Positions 38,969 to 50,730 of a DNA stretch of 55,493 nucleotides are shown here, piece after piece. The stretch is from Chrysophaeum taylorii. Taxonomy: Eukaryota; Sar; Pelagophyceae; Pelagomonadales; Pelagomonadaceae. Location: assembly GCA_029834535.1 (NCBI GenBank), contig JAQMWT010000430.1, positions 1 to 55,493 on the forward strand. The letters run 5' to 3'. The stretch's first letter is position 1. Each line of letters begins with the position of its first letter. The translations under genes were made by a program, and so were the position numbers. The notes under the pieces were generated by a model. That model ran no database searches. It saw only the letters and a program-made list of their open reading frames with translations, and had not been told where the DNA came from.

Positions 38969-40177
38969 GGCACCCGTAGGATCGCGAAGGTCGACGAGGT
39001 GTGAGAGGGCCTGGGCCGCCGTGCCAACAAAGGCGGCGGGGCTGAGGTCGGCGCAGGAGCGAATGCCGCCACCCCACTTCGAGCAGGAAGACGGAGGCGT
39101 TGGAGGACGATGCCGGTGGAGTCAAAAACATGACGCGGATCTGCGCCAAGTGCTGTGGCGACGAAGCTGAGGACGGCAACGTCGAAGCGGCGGAGCGCGC
39201 TCAAGGCAGTGGTGGGGTAGCAGTGTTGCGCGATGTAGTCCATGCGCGGGGCGATGCAGTAGCGGCCCAACGAGTACATGCAGTGGAGGGAGACGTTCTG
39301 GAGCTTGGTGCGAATACGGCTCATGTAGCTCACCTGAGCGTCAACCTCGCGTTGCAAGGTAGCTTCGACATAGGCATCTCCGGCGTGGCCGGGGGAGCCG
39401 ATGGGCACACCGTAGATTACGAGGCCGTCGGCGACAACGGGGATACCAGCAAGAGTACGCGTGCCGTCAGGCGCAACTTGGACGTGGTCGTGAACATCGG
39501 GGTGGTCGAGAAGCCCCATGCCAAGTGCCGGACAGAACGCCTCGCACTTGTCGAGGCGGAGCTCCTCGCCGCTAGCTTGGATGTCGCGGGCGTACTGCAG
39601 GAGGGCGTCGACAACCTCACGAGGGGAACCAGAGATGACGCCGTCGTCCATGCCAAATCGGGCGTAGCCGGCACATGAACGTAAGCGGGTGTCAAGGGCC
39701 TGAGCGGCGTCATGCGTTGCCAGACAGTACGCCGGTGGATAGGTGGGGTCGCCTTGCTGGCCGCCTTCTTGAGAGTCGAAGGGGGCGCGATCGAGGCCGG
39801 TGGGGCCGTGGAGGGCCACCCAGGATGCCGGCCGCAATTGCTTGAACATAAGGTGGCCAAAGGCACGCAGCTTAGCGTTGGCGTGGTTTGCGAGTTTGTC
39901 CACGACGGTCCGGCGCTTGAGCTCGTTGAAGGCGTTGCGTTTGTCCAGCTTGATGATGACCTGGTCGGGGTACTGCTCCGCGTGGGTGCGGACGCCAAAG
40001 ACGAGGCGCGAGGGGCCGCCCTTGACCCCGACGGCAACGTTGATCGGGTACAGTGCCTCAGAGAGCTCGGAGTGGAGGCTACGCACAAGGCACCGTCCAG
40101 TGGCACGGCGGCGGACGGTGCCAATGCCGATAGGTCGAACGTCAGGTGCTTGGTTAGCGTCAGCGGCGCGTTGTTTG
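38854..40177 (-). pseudogene. Non-LTR reverse transcriptase
   Basis: Frame enters at ~40176 and holds RT motifs: R-P-I-G-I-G-T-V-R-R (motif 1, ~40125), I-I-K-L-D-K-R-N-A-F-N-E (motif A, ~39930), Q-E-G-G-Q-Q-G-D-P (motif B, ~39755), Y-A-R-F-G-M-D-D-G-V (motif C, ~39650; M-D-D in place of A-D-D) and L-D-K-C-E-A-F (motif D, ~39540). A 'thumb' region follows. It lacks its N-terminus. The Q-G-D-P and F-x-D-D blocks place it in the non-LTR RT class. Confidence 0.8.
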
Positions 40178-40275
40178 CCTGTCTGGCTCGGGGGCCTACC
40201 TAATCCTTACCCTAAATCGAGGGACAGACAGACAAACACACCCCCCCCTCTTAGCAGTCGACATTTAAAGACAGA
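40178..40275 (-). mobile_element. Helitron 5'-end fragment (array unit 0)
   Basis: Matches the right-hand part of the Helitron units from GTCTGGCTC through CTTAGCAGTCGACATTTAAAGACAGA, missing the terminal TCTGTCGATTAGTAG. It is joined directly to CAAGTGCAGG of the next unit. Confidence 0.65.
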
Positions 40276-41295
40276 CAAGTGCAGGCCAGTAAGTTCACCT
40301 ACTCCCAATCTCTAACCCCAGTAAGTTCACCTTGTCCCAGTAAGTTTCGTATAAGTTCACCTGGTCAGTAAGTTCACCCAGCTCACACCAACTCCTTTGA
40401 GCTCGTCCCTCTCGCCTCCGCCAATCTAAGCTGCTTTGATCCGCACGCGCCGCCAACCTTTGAGTTTACTCTAAAAACCCTTTACTCTCAAAACCCCAGT
40501 ATGTTCACCTGGTCCCAGTTTCACCTGGTCACTCAGTTCACCTAGTCCCAATCTCAAACCCCAGTAAGTTCACCTGGTCCCAGTAAGTTCACCTACCGTG
40601 CGCGTGTAGACGCCGGGAGGGGGCTTATCGGTATTGCGCAGCACGTGTGGGGTAGGGTGGAGTCGTCGACTCAGAAGAGGATATCCTCGGGGTTGCCGAT
40701 CGACAGAGAGCCACGTAGAGCTGGACGTGGCAGAAGACGGGTTTGGGCAAAAGGATGCCGACCTCGCGGGGCGTCTGGCCCTGGTTCTTGTTGATCGTTT
40801 GGCGTAGGCGGGCCTTAAGGGATACAGGTTGGAGGAGCCTCGGTGACAACGACACGATCGATCATGTATCTGGTACCGTTGCAGTGGCCGTGCGACGGGT
40901 CGAGGTTTCGAAGACCTTAAGCTCGCGATCAAAGTCAGCATCCCGTTGGTTGTCAGGGAGTTGAAAACTCTACTGTAAAGAGCGAGGCGTCGTCTTCCGA
41001 CCCAGCCTAGTCAGCCGAAAAGAACTCCGACGCCTCGTCTCCGGGAAAAAAAGGCCGCGGTCATGCGCGCGTTGTCAGCATCGACAACATCGTTTCGACG
41101 GGGCGTGAGAATGGCGCGCTGAAAGAGCCGCCGCGGGTCGTGGAAATAGTCTGCGAGGTCGCCGTAGACGGCTTGGAGGATCACTATCTGGCTCTCGCGT
41201 CTACCTGATCCTTACTCTCGCGCCTACCTGATCCTTACCCTAAATCGAGGGACAGACAGACAGACAGACAAACATCTGTCGATTAGTAGTTAGGA
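40276..41295 (-). mobile_element. Helitron array unit 1
   Basis: Complete unit, CAAGTGCAGG... to ...GTAGTTAGGA on the plus strand. Contains the ~19-bp AGTAAGTTCACCTGGTCCC repeats on the left, the helicase C-terminal fragment on the minus strand (about 41190 to 40615, including Q-G-Q-T-P-R-E-V-G and H-V-Q-L-Y-V-A-L) and the (ACAG)n-rich Helitron 5' end on the right. Directly abuts unit 2. Confidence 0.78.
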
Positions 41296-42720
41296 CAAGT
41301 GCAGGCCAGTAAGTTCACCTACTCCCAATCTCTAACCCCAGTAAGTTCACCTGGTCCCATTAAGTTCACCTGGTCAGTAAGTTCACCTAGTCCCTAGTCC
41401 AAGTCTCTAACCCCAGTGATTTCGGCGTAAACCCACTCGTGCTCACACCCACTCACCCCACTCTCCTTCGAGCTCGTCGCTCTCACCTCCGCCAATATAA
41501 GCTGCTTTGATCCGCACGCACCGCCAACCCTCGAGTTTACTCTAAAACCCCCAGTAAGATCACCTGGTCCCAGAAGTTCACCTGGTCACTATATTCACCT
41601 AGTCCCAATCTCAAACCCCAGTAAGTTCACCTGGTCCCAGTAAGTTCACCTACAGTGCGCGTGTAGACGCCGGGAGGGGGCTTATCGGTATTGCGCAGCA
41701 CGTGTGGAGTAGGGTGGCGTCGTCGACCAAGAAGAGGATATCCTCGGGGTTGCCGATCGACAGAGAGCCACGTAGAGCAGGACGTGGCAGAAGACGGGCT
41801 TCGCCAAGAGTTCATCTACAGTGCGCGTGTAGACGCCGGGAGGGGGCTTATCGGTATGGGGGCTTATCGGTATTGCGCAGCACGTGTGGAGTAGGGTGGA
41901 GTCGTCGACCAAGAGAGGATATCCTCGGGGTTGCCGATCGACGAAGCCACGTAGCAGCCACGGCGCAAGACGGGCTTCGCCAAGAGTTCATCTACAGTGC
42001 GCGTGTAGACGCCGGGAGGGGGCTTATCGGTATGGGGGCTTATCGGTATTGCGCAGCACGTGTGGAGTAGGGTGGAGTCGTCGACCAAGAAGAGGATATC
42101 CTCGGGGTTGCCGATCGACAGAGAGCCACGTAGAGCAGGACGTGGCAGAAGACGGGCTTCGCCAAGAGGACGCCGACCTCGCGGGGGGTCTGGCCCTGGC
42201 TCTTGGTGATCGTTTGGCGTCGGCGGGCCTTAAAGGATACAGGCTGGAGGAGCCTCGGTGACAACGACACGATCGATCATGTATCTGGTACCGTTGCAGT
42301 GGCCGTGCGACGGGTCGAGGTTGCGAAGACTTTGAGCTCGCGATCAAAGTCAGCATGCCGTTGGTTGTCAGGGAGTTGAAAACTCGACTGTAAAGAGCGA
42401 GGCGTCGTCTTCCGACCCAACCTAGTCGGCCGAAAAGAACTCCGACGCCTCGTCTCCGGGAAAAAGGCCGAGGTCATGCGCACGTTGTCAGCATCGACAA
42501 CATCGTTTCGACGGGGCGAGAGAATGGCGCGCTGAAAGAGCCGCCGCGGGTCGTGGAAATAGTCTGCGAGGTCGCCGTAGACGGCTTGGAGCCTCACTGT
42601 CTGGCTCTCGCGCCTACCTGATCCTTACTCTCGCGCCTACCTGATCCTTACCCTAAATCGAGGGACAGACAGACAAACAAACAAACAGACAGACAAACAT
42701 CTGTCGATTAGTAGTTAGGA
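41296..42720 (-). mobile_element. Helitron array unit 2 with internal triplication
   Basis: As unit 1, but a ~175-bp segment starting CAGTGCGCGTGTAGACGCCG occurs three times (starts ~41652, 41819 and 41996), so the helicase C-terminal H-V-L-L-Y-V-A-L segment is partly repeated. Ends GTAGTTAGGA and is followed with no spacer by unit 3. Confidence 0.78.
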
Positions 42721-43729
42721 CAAGTGCAGGCCAGTAAGTTCACCTAGTCCCAATCTCTAACCCCAGTAAGTTCGGCGCAAACCCACTCGTGCTCACACCA
42801 CTACCCACCCTCCCTTTGAGCTCGTCGCTCTCACCCCCGCCAATCCAGCTGCTTTGATCCGCACGCGCCGCCAGCCCTTTGAGTTTACTCTACACCCCAG
42901 TAAATTCACCTGGTCCCAGTAAGTTCACCTGGTCCCAGTAAGTTCACCTGGTCACTCAGCTCACCTAGTCCCAATCTCCAACCCCAGTAAGTACACCTGG
43001 TCCCAGTAAGTTCACCTACAGTGCGCGTGTAGACGCCGGGAGGGGCTTATAGGTATTGCGCAGCACGTGTGGGGTAGGGTGGAGTCGTCGACCCAGATGA
43101 GTATATCCTCGGGGTTGCCGATCGACAGAGAGCCACGTAGAGCTGGACGTGGCAGAAGACGGGCTTGGGCAAGAGGACGCCGACCTCGCGGGGCGTCTGG
43201 CCCTGGCTCTTGTTGATCGTTTGGCGTCGGCGGGCCTTACGGGATACAGGTTGGAGGAGCCTCGGTGACAACGACACGATCGATCATGTATCTGGTACCG
43301 TTGCAGTGGCCGTGCGACGGGTCGAGGTTGCGAAGACTTTAAGCTCGCGATCAAAGTCAGCATGCCGTTGGTTGTCAGGGAGTTGAAAACTCTACTGTAA
43401 AGAGCGAGGCGTCGTCTTCCGACCCAGCCTAGTCAGCCGAAAAGAACTCCGACGCCTCGTCTCCGGGAAAAAAGGCCGCGGTCATGCGCGCGTTGTCAGC
43501 ATCGACAACATCGTTTCGACGGGGCGTGAGAATGGCGCGCTGAAAGAGCCGCCGCGGGTCGTGGAAATAGTCTGCGAGGTCGCCGTAGACGGCTTGGAGG
43601 ATCACTGTCTGGCTCTCGCGCCTACCTGATCCTTACCTCGCGCCTACCTGATCCTTACCCTAAATCGAGGGCAACAACAGACAGACCACACACACCCCCC
43701 TCTTAGCAGTCGACATTTAAAGACATACA
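42721..43729 (-). mobile_element. Helitron array unit 3
   Basis: Starts CAAGTGCAGG. Its right end lacks the terminal TCTGTCGATTAGTAGTTAGGA and stops at CATTTAAAGACATA before unit 4 begins. The helicase fragment is present on the minus strand. Confidence 0.75.
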
Positions 43730-44761
43730 AGTGCAGGCCAGTAAGTTCACCTAGTCCCAATCTCTAACCCCAGTAAGTTCACCTGGTCCCAGTAAGTTCA
43801 CCTAGTCCCAATCTCTAACCCCAGTAAGTTCGGCGTAAGCCCACTCGTGCTCACACCCACTCACCCCACTCTCTTCTGAGCTCGTCGCTCTCACCTCCGC
43901 CAATCTAAGCTGCTTTGATCCGCACGCCGCTAGCCTTTGCGTTCACTCTAAAAACCCTGAAGTTCACTGGTCCCAGTAAGTTCACCTGGTCACAGTTCAC
44001 CTAGTCCCAATCTCTAACCCAGTAAGTTCACCTGGTCCCAGTAAGTTCACCTACAGTGCGCGTGTAGACGCCGGGAGGGCTTATCGGTATTGCGCAGCAC
44101 GTGTAGGGTGGAGTCGTCGACTCAGAAGAGGATATCCTCGGGGTTGCCGATCGACAGAGAGCCACGTAGAGCTGGACGTGGCTGAAGACGGGCTTCGCCA
44201 GAGGACGCCGACCTCGCGGGGCGTCTGGCCCTGGCTCTTGGTGATCGTTTGGCGTCGGCGGGCCTTACGGGATACAGGTTGGAGGAGCCTCGGTGACAAC
44301 GACACGATCGATCATGTATCTGGTACCGTTGCAGTGGCCGTGCGACGGGTCGAGGTTGCGAAGACTTTAAGCTCGCGATCAAAGTCAGCATGCCGTTGGT
44401 TGTCAGGGAGTTGAAAACTCTACTGTAAAGAGCGAGGCGTCGTCTTCCGACCCAGCCTAGTCAGCCGAAAAGAACTCCGACGCCTCGTCTCCGGGAAAAA
44501 GGCCGCGGTCATGCGCGCGTTGTCAGCATCGACAACATCGTTTCGACGGGGCGTGAGAATGGCGCGCTGAAAGAGCCGCCGCGGGTCGTGGAAATAGTCT
44601 GCGAGGTCGCCGTAGACGGCTTGGAGGATCACTGTCTGTGGCTCGCGCGCCTACCTGATCCTTACTCTCGCGCCTACCTGATCCTTACCCTAAATCGAGG
44701 GACAAACAGACAAACAAACAAACAGACAGACAGACAAACATCTGTCGATTAGTAGTTAGGA
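43730..44761 (-). mobile_element. Helitron array unit 4
   Basis: Complete unit ending GTAGTTAGGA, followed by an extra copy of the terminal ~50 bases (44762-44812). The minus strand carries A-V-Y-G-D-L-A-D-Y-F-H-D and the other helicase blocks in different frames. Confidence 0.75.
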
Positions 44762-44812
44762 CAAACAAACAAACAGACAAACAAACAGACAAACATCTGT
44801 CGATTAGTAGTT
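44762..44812 (-). repeat. Duplicated Helitron 5' terminus
   Basis: (CAAA/CAGA)n then CATCTGTCGATTAGTAGTT repeats the end of unit 4. Confidence 0.7.
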
Positions 44813-45120
44813 GAAGAAGATAGTTATTGTGAAAACAGGAGCAAAGGCCCAAACTCGCCGCATCTACCGTGAGTTAGGGCTCGCCAACAGGCCGGGCTCG
44901 CTGTGCCCTCACCGCCCTCACCCATGTCGCCGCCTCGAAGAACCCCACCCAGGCCGCCCGATCCCAGCAGGACGTCACCCTTCGTCGCACACGCGTCCGG
45001 CGGCAGCATGCGTACGACCTACGGGCGGGGCCCGTCCTTTCTTCGCCTGCCCCACGACTCGGAGATGACCCCGACTACCGACTAGGTCCCGCGTACTTAT
45101 CTCCGCCCGTCGGGCATATC
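44813..45120 (+). repeat. 3'-end fragment of the LINE-like element
   Basis: Matches the reverse complement of 37490-37750, including CGCCGCATCTACCGTGAGT, the run encoding S-G-G-S-M-R-T-T-Y, and CGCGTACTTATCTCCGCCCG. Carries only the last coding residues and 3' region, so it is a severely 5'-truncated copy in the opposite orientation. Confidence 0.7.
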
Positions 45121-46354
45121 CCTCCTACCGGTAAGTTGGGCTTCGTTGGTGAAATGCCATTCCTATACTCAGGGGCAATTCATCAACAGCTAAACGGAAT
45201 CAGCAGCCCTATCGGTCTTCCATTCCAGGAAAACGCGATCGAGAATTTGATTCCGGAGGATCTCGTAGTCCTTGCATGACCGAGTATATGCTTCGTACGA
45301 GTCGTACTCGAGGAAGGCATCGGCATAACTGGACCGTAACAATTGCTTAATATGCTTGATTTGCGAGGATACCTTGCGAGTCTGAAGCTGAAATCGATTT
45401 CCATCGTTAGAAACTCAACTACAGGAGCTTCGAGCTTCAATATATCCGCCCTGTTGCCTTGGGTGCGGCTCGTGCGTGTTCTGCCATAGCAGTTGACGGG
45501 GAGCCTGTGGGTTCAGTCACGCAGTTGACACTGTCTAGACATTCTAAGGGTTCTGTCTATCGGTGTCTATGTACACTCATCTTTTTCGATGGAAGATGTC
45601 TATTTGACGACTGTGCAAGCTGTGAGTCCAGAGTAGTGTAGCTAAGCGTAGTTACTCAGGCAGCAGGTTTGTTCTGGTGCTCTCAGAGCTTGTTAAGTGC
45701 ATTGCCATGGAATGTACAGTGGACGTACCCAAATATTCCATAACATGTGTGCAAGAGTGCAGGTTAGCCGATTACACACGTCAACATTGACATGACAATA
45801 CGATACTATGAACAGGTGCACACAATGTTGCACGATCACGTGTGCAAAATATGTTATATGCAGCCCAATGGTAATGGCGTTATATTGACAAGCGTGTTTA
45901 CGTGGCGAGGCTGAACCGGCGCGGTAACAGTCGTCAAAACCCATAGGTTACGTGCACGTTTTAACACATGGTTTCGCAGGGACCCGCCTGGGCCCGTAAC
46001 CTGCAGAGCATTTAGCAAGCAGTGGTAAGTCACCTGGGAAACCATCCCGTCTCATCATGAACGTCTGGAAGTATTTAATTCGGGGAATGAAGAGGTATGT
46101 TCCCTGTATCCTCAGAACACGACAGGCGGCATCTAGAACTACACGAGAAAGGTAACGTGTATAGTGCTACATACCTCGGGACGCGCTAGACCAGGATGAT
46201 GAGCTTAAGCACAAATCAGAGGACTATTTGATTGTGTAGAAAGGAAGAAGAAGGGTAAGGAAGAGATCACGCTCTCAACGGACGGATAAGGGTAAGAGGC
46301 AGCAGATTTCTCTGCAGTTGCTCTCGAGGAATGCACAATCTAGCATTTCTGCAT
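45121..46354. other. Mostly non-coding region with a short minus-strand coding remnant
   Basis: Minus strand 45400-45190 reads as a charged helix-rich piece (H-I-K-Q-L-L-R-S-S-Y-A-D-A-F-L) ending in a stop; family unknown. The rest, 45450-46240, shows no gene. 46243-46325 is one arm of an inverted repeat with 54573-54651. Confidence 0.4.
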
Positions 46355-47429
46355 GTTAATGTACTAACAGGAACGTTCCGCTACTTGCGTAAGCCCGAAA
46401 ATCGTAATCTTCGTCTCTAGTACTACTCTGGTTCGTCTGCTCTAATGGACCATCTTCGACTTTTCGGCAATCGTACTGACATGGCTACCATGTTGGACTA
46501 CACTAAAGAACAAGTTAATTCAGGTAATTTTGATCCACTCGGTTGGCAGCCGGAACGATCGCGGTGGGACGGGGTATGGCCGGGGGGCGAAGACGGAAGG
46601 TTATCGACGAGTTGGTTGTCAGTCACATCGCGGTCTCCTCGTCGCATGGCGACAAGCTTGATGGTCACTCTCCGCCGACCGACCTTTCGGCGCTCCTCGT
46701 CTACAGGCCCGTGATTCCGGACTGGCTCCTGTCGGTCCGGCCTGGCTCCCATGCTCGGGAGAGGTCTGAAGTTAGTTAGTTATTTTGATCCACTGGTCGC
46801 ATTCGTTGATGCCGATAATGCACCCTTTTATGAACAAGACCGCAAATCGACAACCGGTTGCGTCTTTGTTTGGTTCTCTCATCGCTTGGAAGTCTAAGTT
46901 GCAGCCTATTACAGCTACTTCATGAGAGTGAACTTATCGCCCTCGATATGTGCGCCGATGATGTGGTCTGGTTACGCAAATTGTTAACGGAAATGGCATT
47001 CGCTATAAATCCTCACTTCTATCTTCGCCAACCTTCAGGGAAAGGTCTGCTACTAGATTATGATGCTCATGACAATCCCCTCCCGTCGGACATGTCGTTC
47101 ATACGTAACAGTCCTATACTTGGAGATTCTGCCTCTGCTATTCATATATCTAATATTAGTAATAATCCCGACAGCGCGACTAAAGCTAAAGCTATCAGCA
47201 CACGTTGGTTCCGTATACGCGACTACGTACAGTTGAAACGCATACGTCTACATCATGTTTCCGGTACCCATAATATCGCCGATGGATTTACCAAACCCTG
47301 TGGAGCCCCACTCTTCAGCAGATTTCGCATTACTCGGCTTACAACAACTCATAGCTCAACAAGATGGTTAATCATTACCCTTCACTATGTCCAAAATGAT
47401 TTTAAACTAACCCTGCTATGTAAAGGAAT

Positions 47430-47430
<1 letters not shown>
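46355..47430 (+). pseudogene. Copia fragment: end of RT and RNase H
   Basis: Begins L-T-G-T-F-R-Y-L-R-K, the end of copia RT, then L-V-A-F-V-D-A-D-N-A-P and R-K-S-T-T-G-C-V-F-V-W split by a retroposon at 46540-46781. It continues L-I-A-W-K-S-K-L-Q, S-E-L-I-A-L-D-M-C-A-D-D and H-H-V-S-G-T-H-N-I-A-D-G-F-T-K, the classic copia RNase H end. A frameshift near 46895 and a TGA at 46923 break it. No LTR is recognised nearby. Confidence 0.8.
46540..46781 (+). repeat. (TTAG)n-tailed retroposon with perfect target duplication
   Basis: Flanked by ATTTTGATCCACT on both sides (46527-46539 and 46782-46794), a perfect 13-bp target-site duplication. Starts CGGTTGGCAGCCGGAAC and ends GAAGTTAGTTAGTT in element sense. 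It interrupts the copia RNase H reading frame between F-D-P-L and V-A-F-V. Confidence 0.85.
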
Positions 47431-47476
<46 letters not shown>

Positions 47477-47830
47477 TCAGACCTCTCCGAGCCTGGGAGC
47501 CAGGCCGGACCGACAGGAGCCAGTCCGGAATCACGGGCCTGTAGACGAGGAGCGCCGAAAGGTCGGTCGGTGGAGAGTGACCATCAAGCTTGTCGCCATG
47601 CGGCGAGGAGACCGCGATGTGACTGACAACCAACTCGTCGATAACCTTCCGTCTTCGCCCCCCGGCCATACCCCGTCCCACTGCGAACGTTCCGGCTGCC
47701 AACTGGCCCGCCCGGGAGGCGACTAGGTGCCAACCTACGCCGGGAGGGCGGATGCCCTCGCAAGGCTCAGGATTCATGAGGCACCGTCCTCCATCGCAAC
47801 CGTAGTCGGTGGCGATCAGGGTAAGGGTAA
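47431..47830 (-). repeat. (TTAG)n-tailed retroposon, longest copy
   Basis: Begins with about eleven CTAA units (47431-47475) on the plus strand and has the shared ~240-bp body, then at least 100 more bases (from TGGCCCGCCCGGGAGGCG) not present in the other copies. It is therefore less 5'-truncated, which suggests the family derives from a longer parent. The right boundary with the copia sequence is approximate. Confidence 0.7.
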
Positions 47831-50730
47831 GCGTGCTAACAACCACGCCAAACAACAGGCATCCTTCCTCTTGTCTCTACGCCATGACCTTTGCTGCGAC
47901 ATGCTCAGCAATGCTCTGGCTGCCGGTACGTACAGCACTCTGTACAAGCACCTCTCGCTCCTCGTTGCCGATATTAAATCCCTTATGTTGGACCCTACCT
48001 TCCAACATACTGCTGCCGTGACGAAGAAATCCCATGTATCCAATTTCATGACCGTTGATCAAGCTTCCACCACGTGCAGCACAGATAACTTGTCTTTGGC
48101 ACAAGCTTTTATGATGTCTATTTCCAGCAACTGCTTGACCGAAATGTCGTTAAACTATATATCTTCGTCCTACGAAGATACCCTCGCTACTCGTGATGAT
48201 GAGGATGCACCTCCAAGTGACCCTGCTGCGCATCAGGATAACGATGCACCGCCTCCCCCTGCCTTGAACACCGAACTCAAGTTCGATGTTCGGCGCAAGC
48301 GTCATATTCCCGCTCATCCCATTCCTCGCAAGTCCTTCGCACACGGATATACCGAATATCTCAATGCCAAAGAACGTGCCAATCGCTTCCGCCGGGTGCA
48401 CCACTGCCCCGACAACGTCGCTACCAAGGCCCCCAACGTACTGGCTCGCCCTGGATTCTCTGCCTCTGACATACCATATCGCGACATATGCACCGACTGC
48501 ATCGCACACAACAAGCGCCACCCGCACAAGCATTTCAATGCGACCAAGCCTTCTTTTGAGCAAACCCACAAAGCCGGTGAAGTCTGGGCGTGCGACGGCG
48601 GCTATGTGACCATCCCATCCGAATGGGGAGGCTTCACACAAATCATCGTCTTCAAGGAACTCATTTCGAAATTTCTCTTGGTGTACTTTACACGCACCAC
48701 CAACGCCACGGAGTTCACTCAAGATCTGGATTTTGTGTATGACTTTAGTCGTACACAACTCAACGTGCACATGCGCACCCTCTACTCCGATGCCTTCAAG
48801 CCCTAGTTTAGCCAGCACATTACCTCCCCGTACCGCGTCGATAAGGGCATTCGGCTCATTGCCTTCCCGCCGAACATGCACCACTTTGACTTTGAAGTTG
48901 AGTCTGCCATCGGTTTCATCGCCTCCGCCTCCTCAACTCGCCTTCGTTCTCTCCTTAATGCTCATTATCGTGGCGCCAAGATCGTGGAGCCCGCTATCAT
49001 GTTCCAATGGGCGGTGATACACACCGTTCAAAGCTATAACCTTCTCCCGAACGCCACGCTCGAGCGCATTCATCATGCTATTCTGAGTCCGCAACAGCTA
49101 CTCTACAACCAACTCAGCACTCCCCAACACCATGCTCAAGATTTTGGCGCTGAATGCTACCTTTATTGGAGCCCCATGAACACCACGTGGAACCGTGCCG
49201 CGCAAATACTGATATCTCTGTTGCGCCAACGCGCAAACCCGCTCGTCCCCCACGCGTCGACCATCTTGCTGATGTCGTCCTCAAGACTGAAAACGGACAA
49301 ATTCGTGTTTCGTCCAAGCTACAATGCCTCTACGCTTCAGCATCCTACCCTGACCCTGAACTTGCTCCTCCGCCTCACGCTCCTCCCGCGCCTTTCTCGC
49401 TCACACGCCACGCCGCTATCCAAGACCATGTCATTCAGAGGGGGACACGGACTCCTCGTCCTCAGAGGGGGCACTCCCCACCTCCTCCAGCTCCTTCTTC
49501 GTCCCCTGCTCCTGCCTATTCTCCCTCTTCTGACGCTCTCGCCGACGATTCTGGCTCTATGTCACCGCCGCCCTTGCTTCCTTCTTACAAAGACCTCTTT
49601 TGCACAAGATGACCTCATTCTTGTCCCAGGTTCCAAGCAACCTAACACCCGTAAGGCAACTTCTATGAAAATATCCAAGCCCGGCTGCAAGCGTCTACTA
49701 TTGGTGCTTGCCGCTGGTGGCAAACTCGCCGATTTCCGCTGGGATCTTCGCCACCCTTACGTTCAAGTCTCCCGCCCTCTCCGCCCTTCATCTCGATGGT
49801 GGTTTCCTCTGGTCTGCTATCTGCTCAGAGGGGGAACATGCGTTGTTAGCTCGTCTTCTTCTCCCGTTGCGCACTGAATTAGTTGCCCGCTACCCGCACG
49901 TCGATGGTTACTTCGCCCACGCGAAGTGCGCATCCAGCATCCCAGCTGCAACCTTTTTAACTGCTGATGATTCACCTACGTGCCCCATTCCTCAGCCCCT
50001 TTTATCTGCGTTCACTGAACACGCTGCTGCCTTTGGCACCTTCCTTGCAATATGCACTTACGTACCTGGCGCCGACCAGCTTATTGATCACAACTCATCC
50101 GAGTTTGGCGCTAATTCTGCATCTCTGGCTGACTTGGGATAATACCTTCTGGTCTCTACAGAGTTTATCACCAGGTCTCACATACCGACCCTACTATCCA
50201 TATTCAACTGGAATCTGCTTCTCCTACTCCCCTACTGACGCTGTTTCGCTTATCCCGAAGTTGCGCACATTGCCTCGACCGCAACGTCAAACAAATTCAC
50301 CAGCCACTGGTCCTGACGAATATAAGGTCCAAGCGGACGTTTCCATTGACGCATATAAAGTCAAGTGGCTCCACGGTATGTCGCCTGAAAACAGGCACGC
50401 CTACCTCAAGGCCATCGCCAAGGAACTCCACGACACTATCCGCTTTGGCTGCTTCAAACTTTCCTTACCCGACGTTGTCTCTCGCCCGATCGACAGCAGG
50501 ATGGTGCTGAAGATCAAAACAGACTCTGCAGGCAAATACGTCAAGCACAAGGTCGCTAAATACGTCAAGCACAAGGCTCGCCTCGTGCTACGTGGCTTCC
50601 TAGCATCTCTTGGCGCCGATTTCTTTGGTACCTTCAGCCCCATAGCCACAATGACCGCAATCCGGATTACCGTGCACAAATCCTTAACCCTACCCAGCAG
50701 TGTTGCGACCCATGACAATGGCCTCGATTA
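47831..50730 (+). pseudogene. Copia polyprotein: integrase to start of RT
   Basis: Integrase zinc module at ~48385-48520 (F-R-R-V-H-H-C ... C-T-D-C-I-A-H) and triad D (A-C-D-G-G, ~48592), D (Y-S-D-A-F, ~48787) and E (E-V-E-S-A-I-G-F, ~48900). An in-frame TAG (48804) lies between the last two. A frameshift near 49190 enters a Pro-rich linker (P-P-P-H-A-P-P-A-P-F). Another frame at 49708-50142 has ~140 residues of unknown type (H-L-D-G-G-F-L-W-S-A-I). RT begins ~50330 and shows A-R-L-V-L-R-G-F-L-A-S-L-G and F-S-P-I-A-T-M, then ends before the catalytic Y-x-D-D. A short duplication, K-Y-V-K-H-K, appears at ~50536-50575. Confidence 0.8.

Larger units (their letters stand above)
37476..40177 (-). 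mobile_element. Non-LTR (LINE-like) retrotransposon, 5'-truncated
   Basis: One coding unit on the minus strand with RT followed by a C-terminal nuclease-like domain, and a ~240-bp 3' region that recurs at 44813-45120. The coding frame is open at its left edge without a start codon, so the 5' part is missing. One frameshift near 38960 separates the two ORFs. No terminal repeats are present. Confidence 0.75.

Noticed and set aside
44824..45009. Small ORFs in the LINE 3' fragment
   Set aside because: They are the tail of the LINE coding region and its 3' region, not separate genes.
37476..45120. Shared CAGACAAACA tail taken as proof that the repeat units are SINEs mobilised by the LINE
   Set aside because: The empty sites show insertion between A and T without duplication, and the units encode a Helitron-type helicase; the tail next to the LINE is better read as a separate Helitron end.
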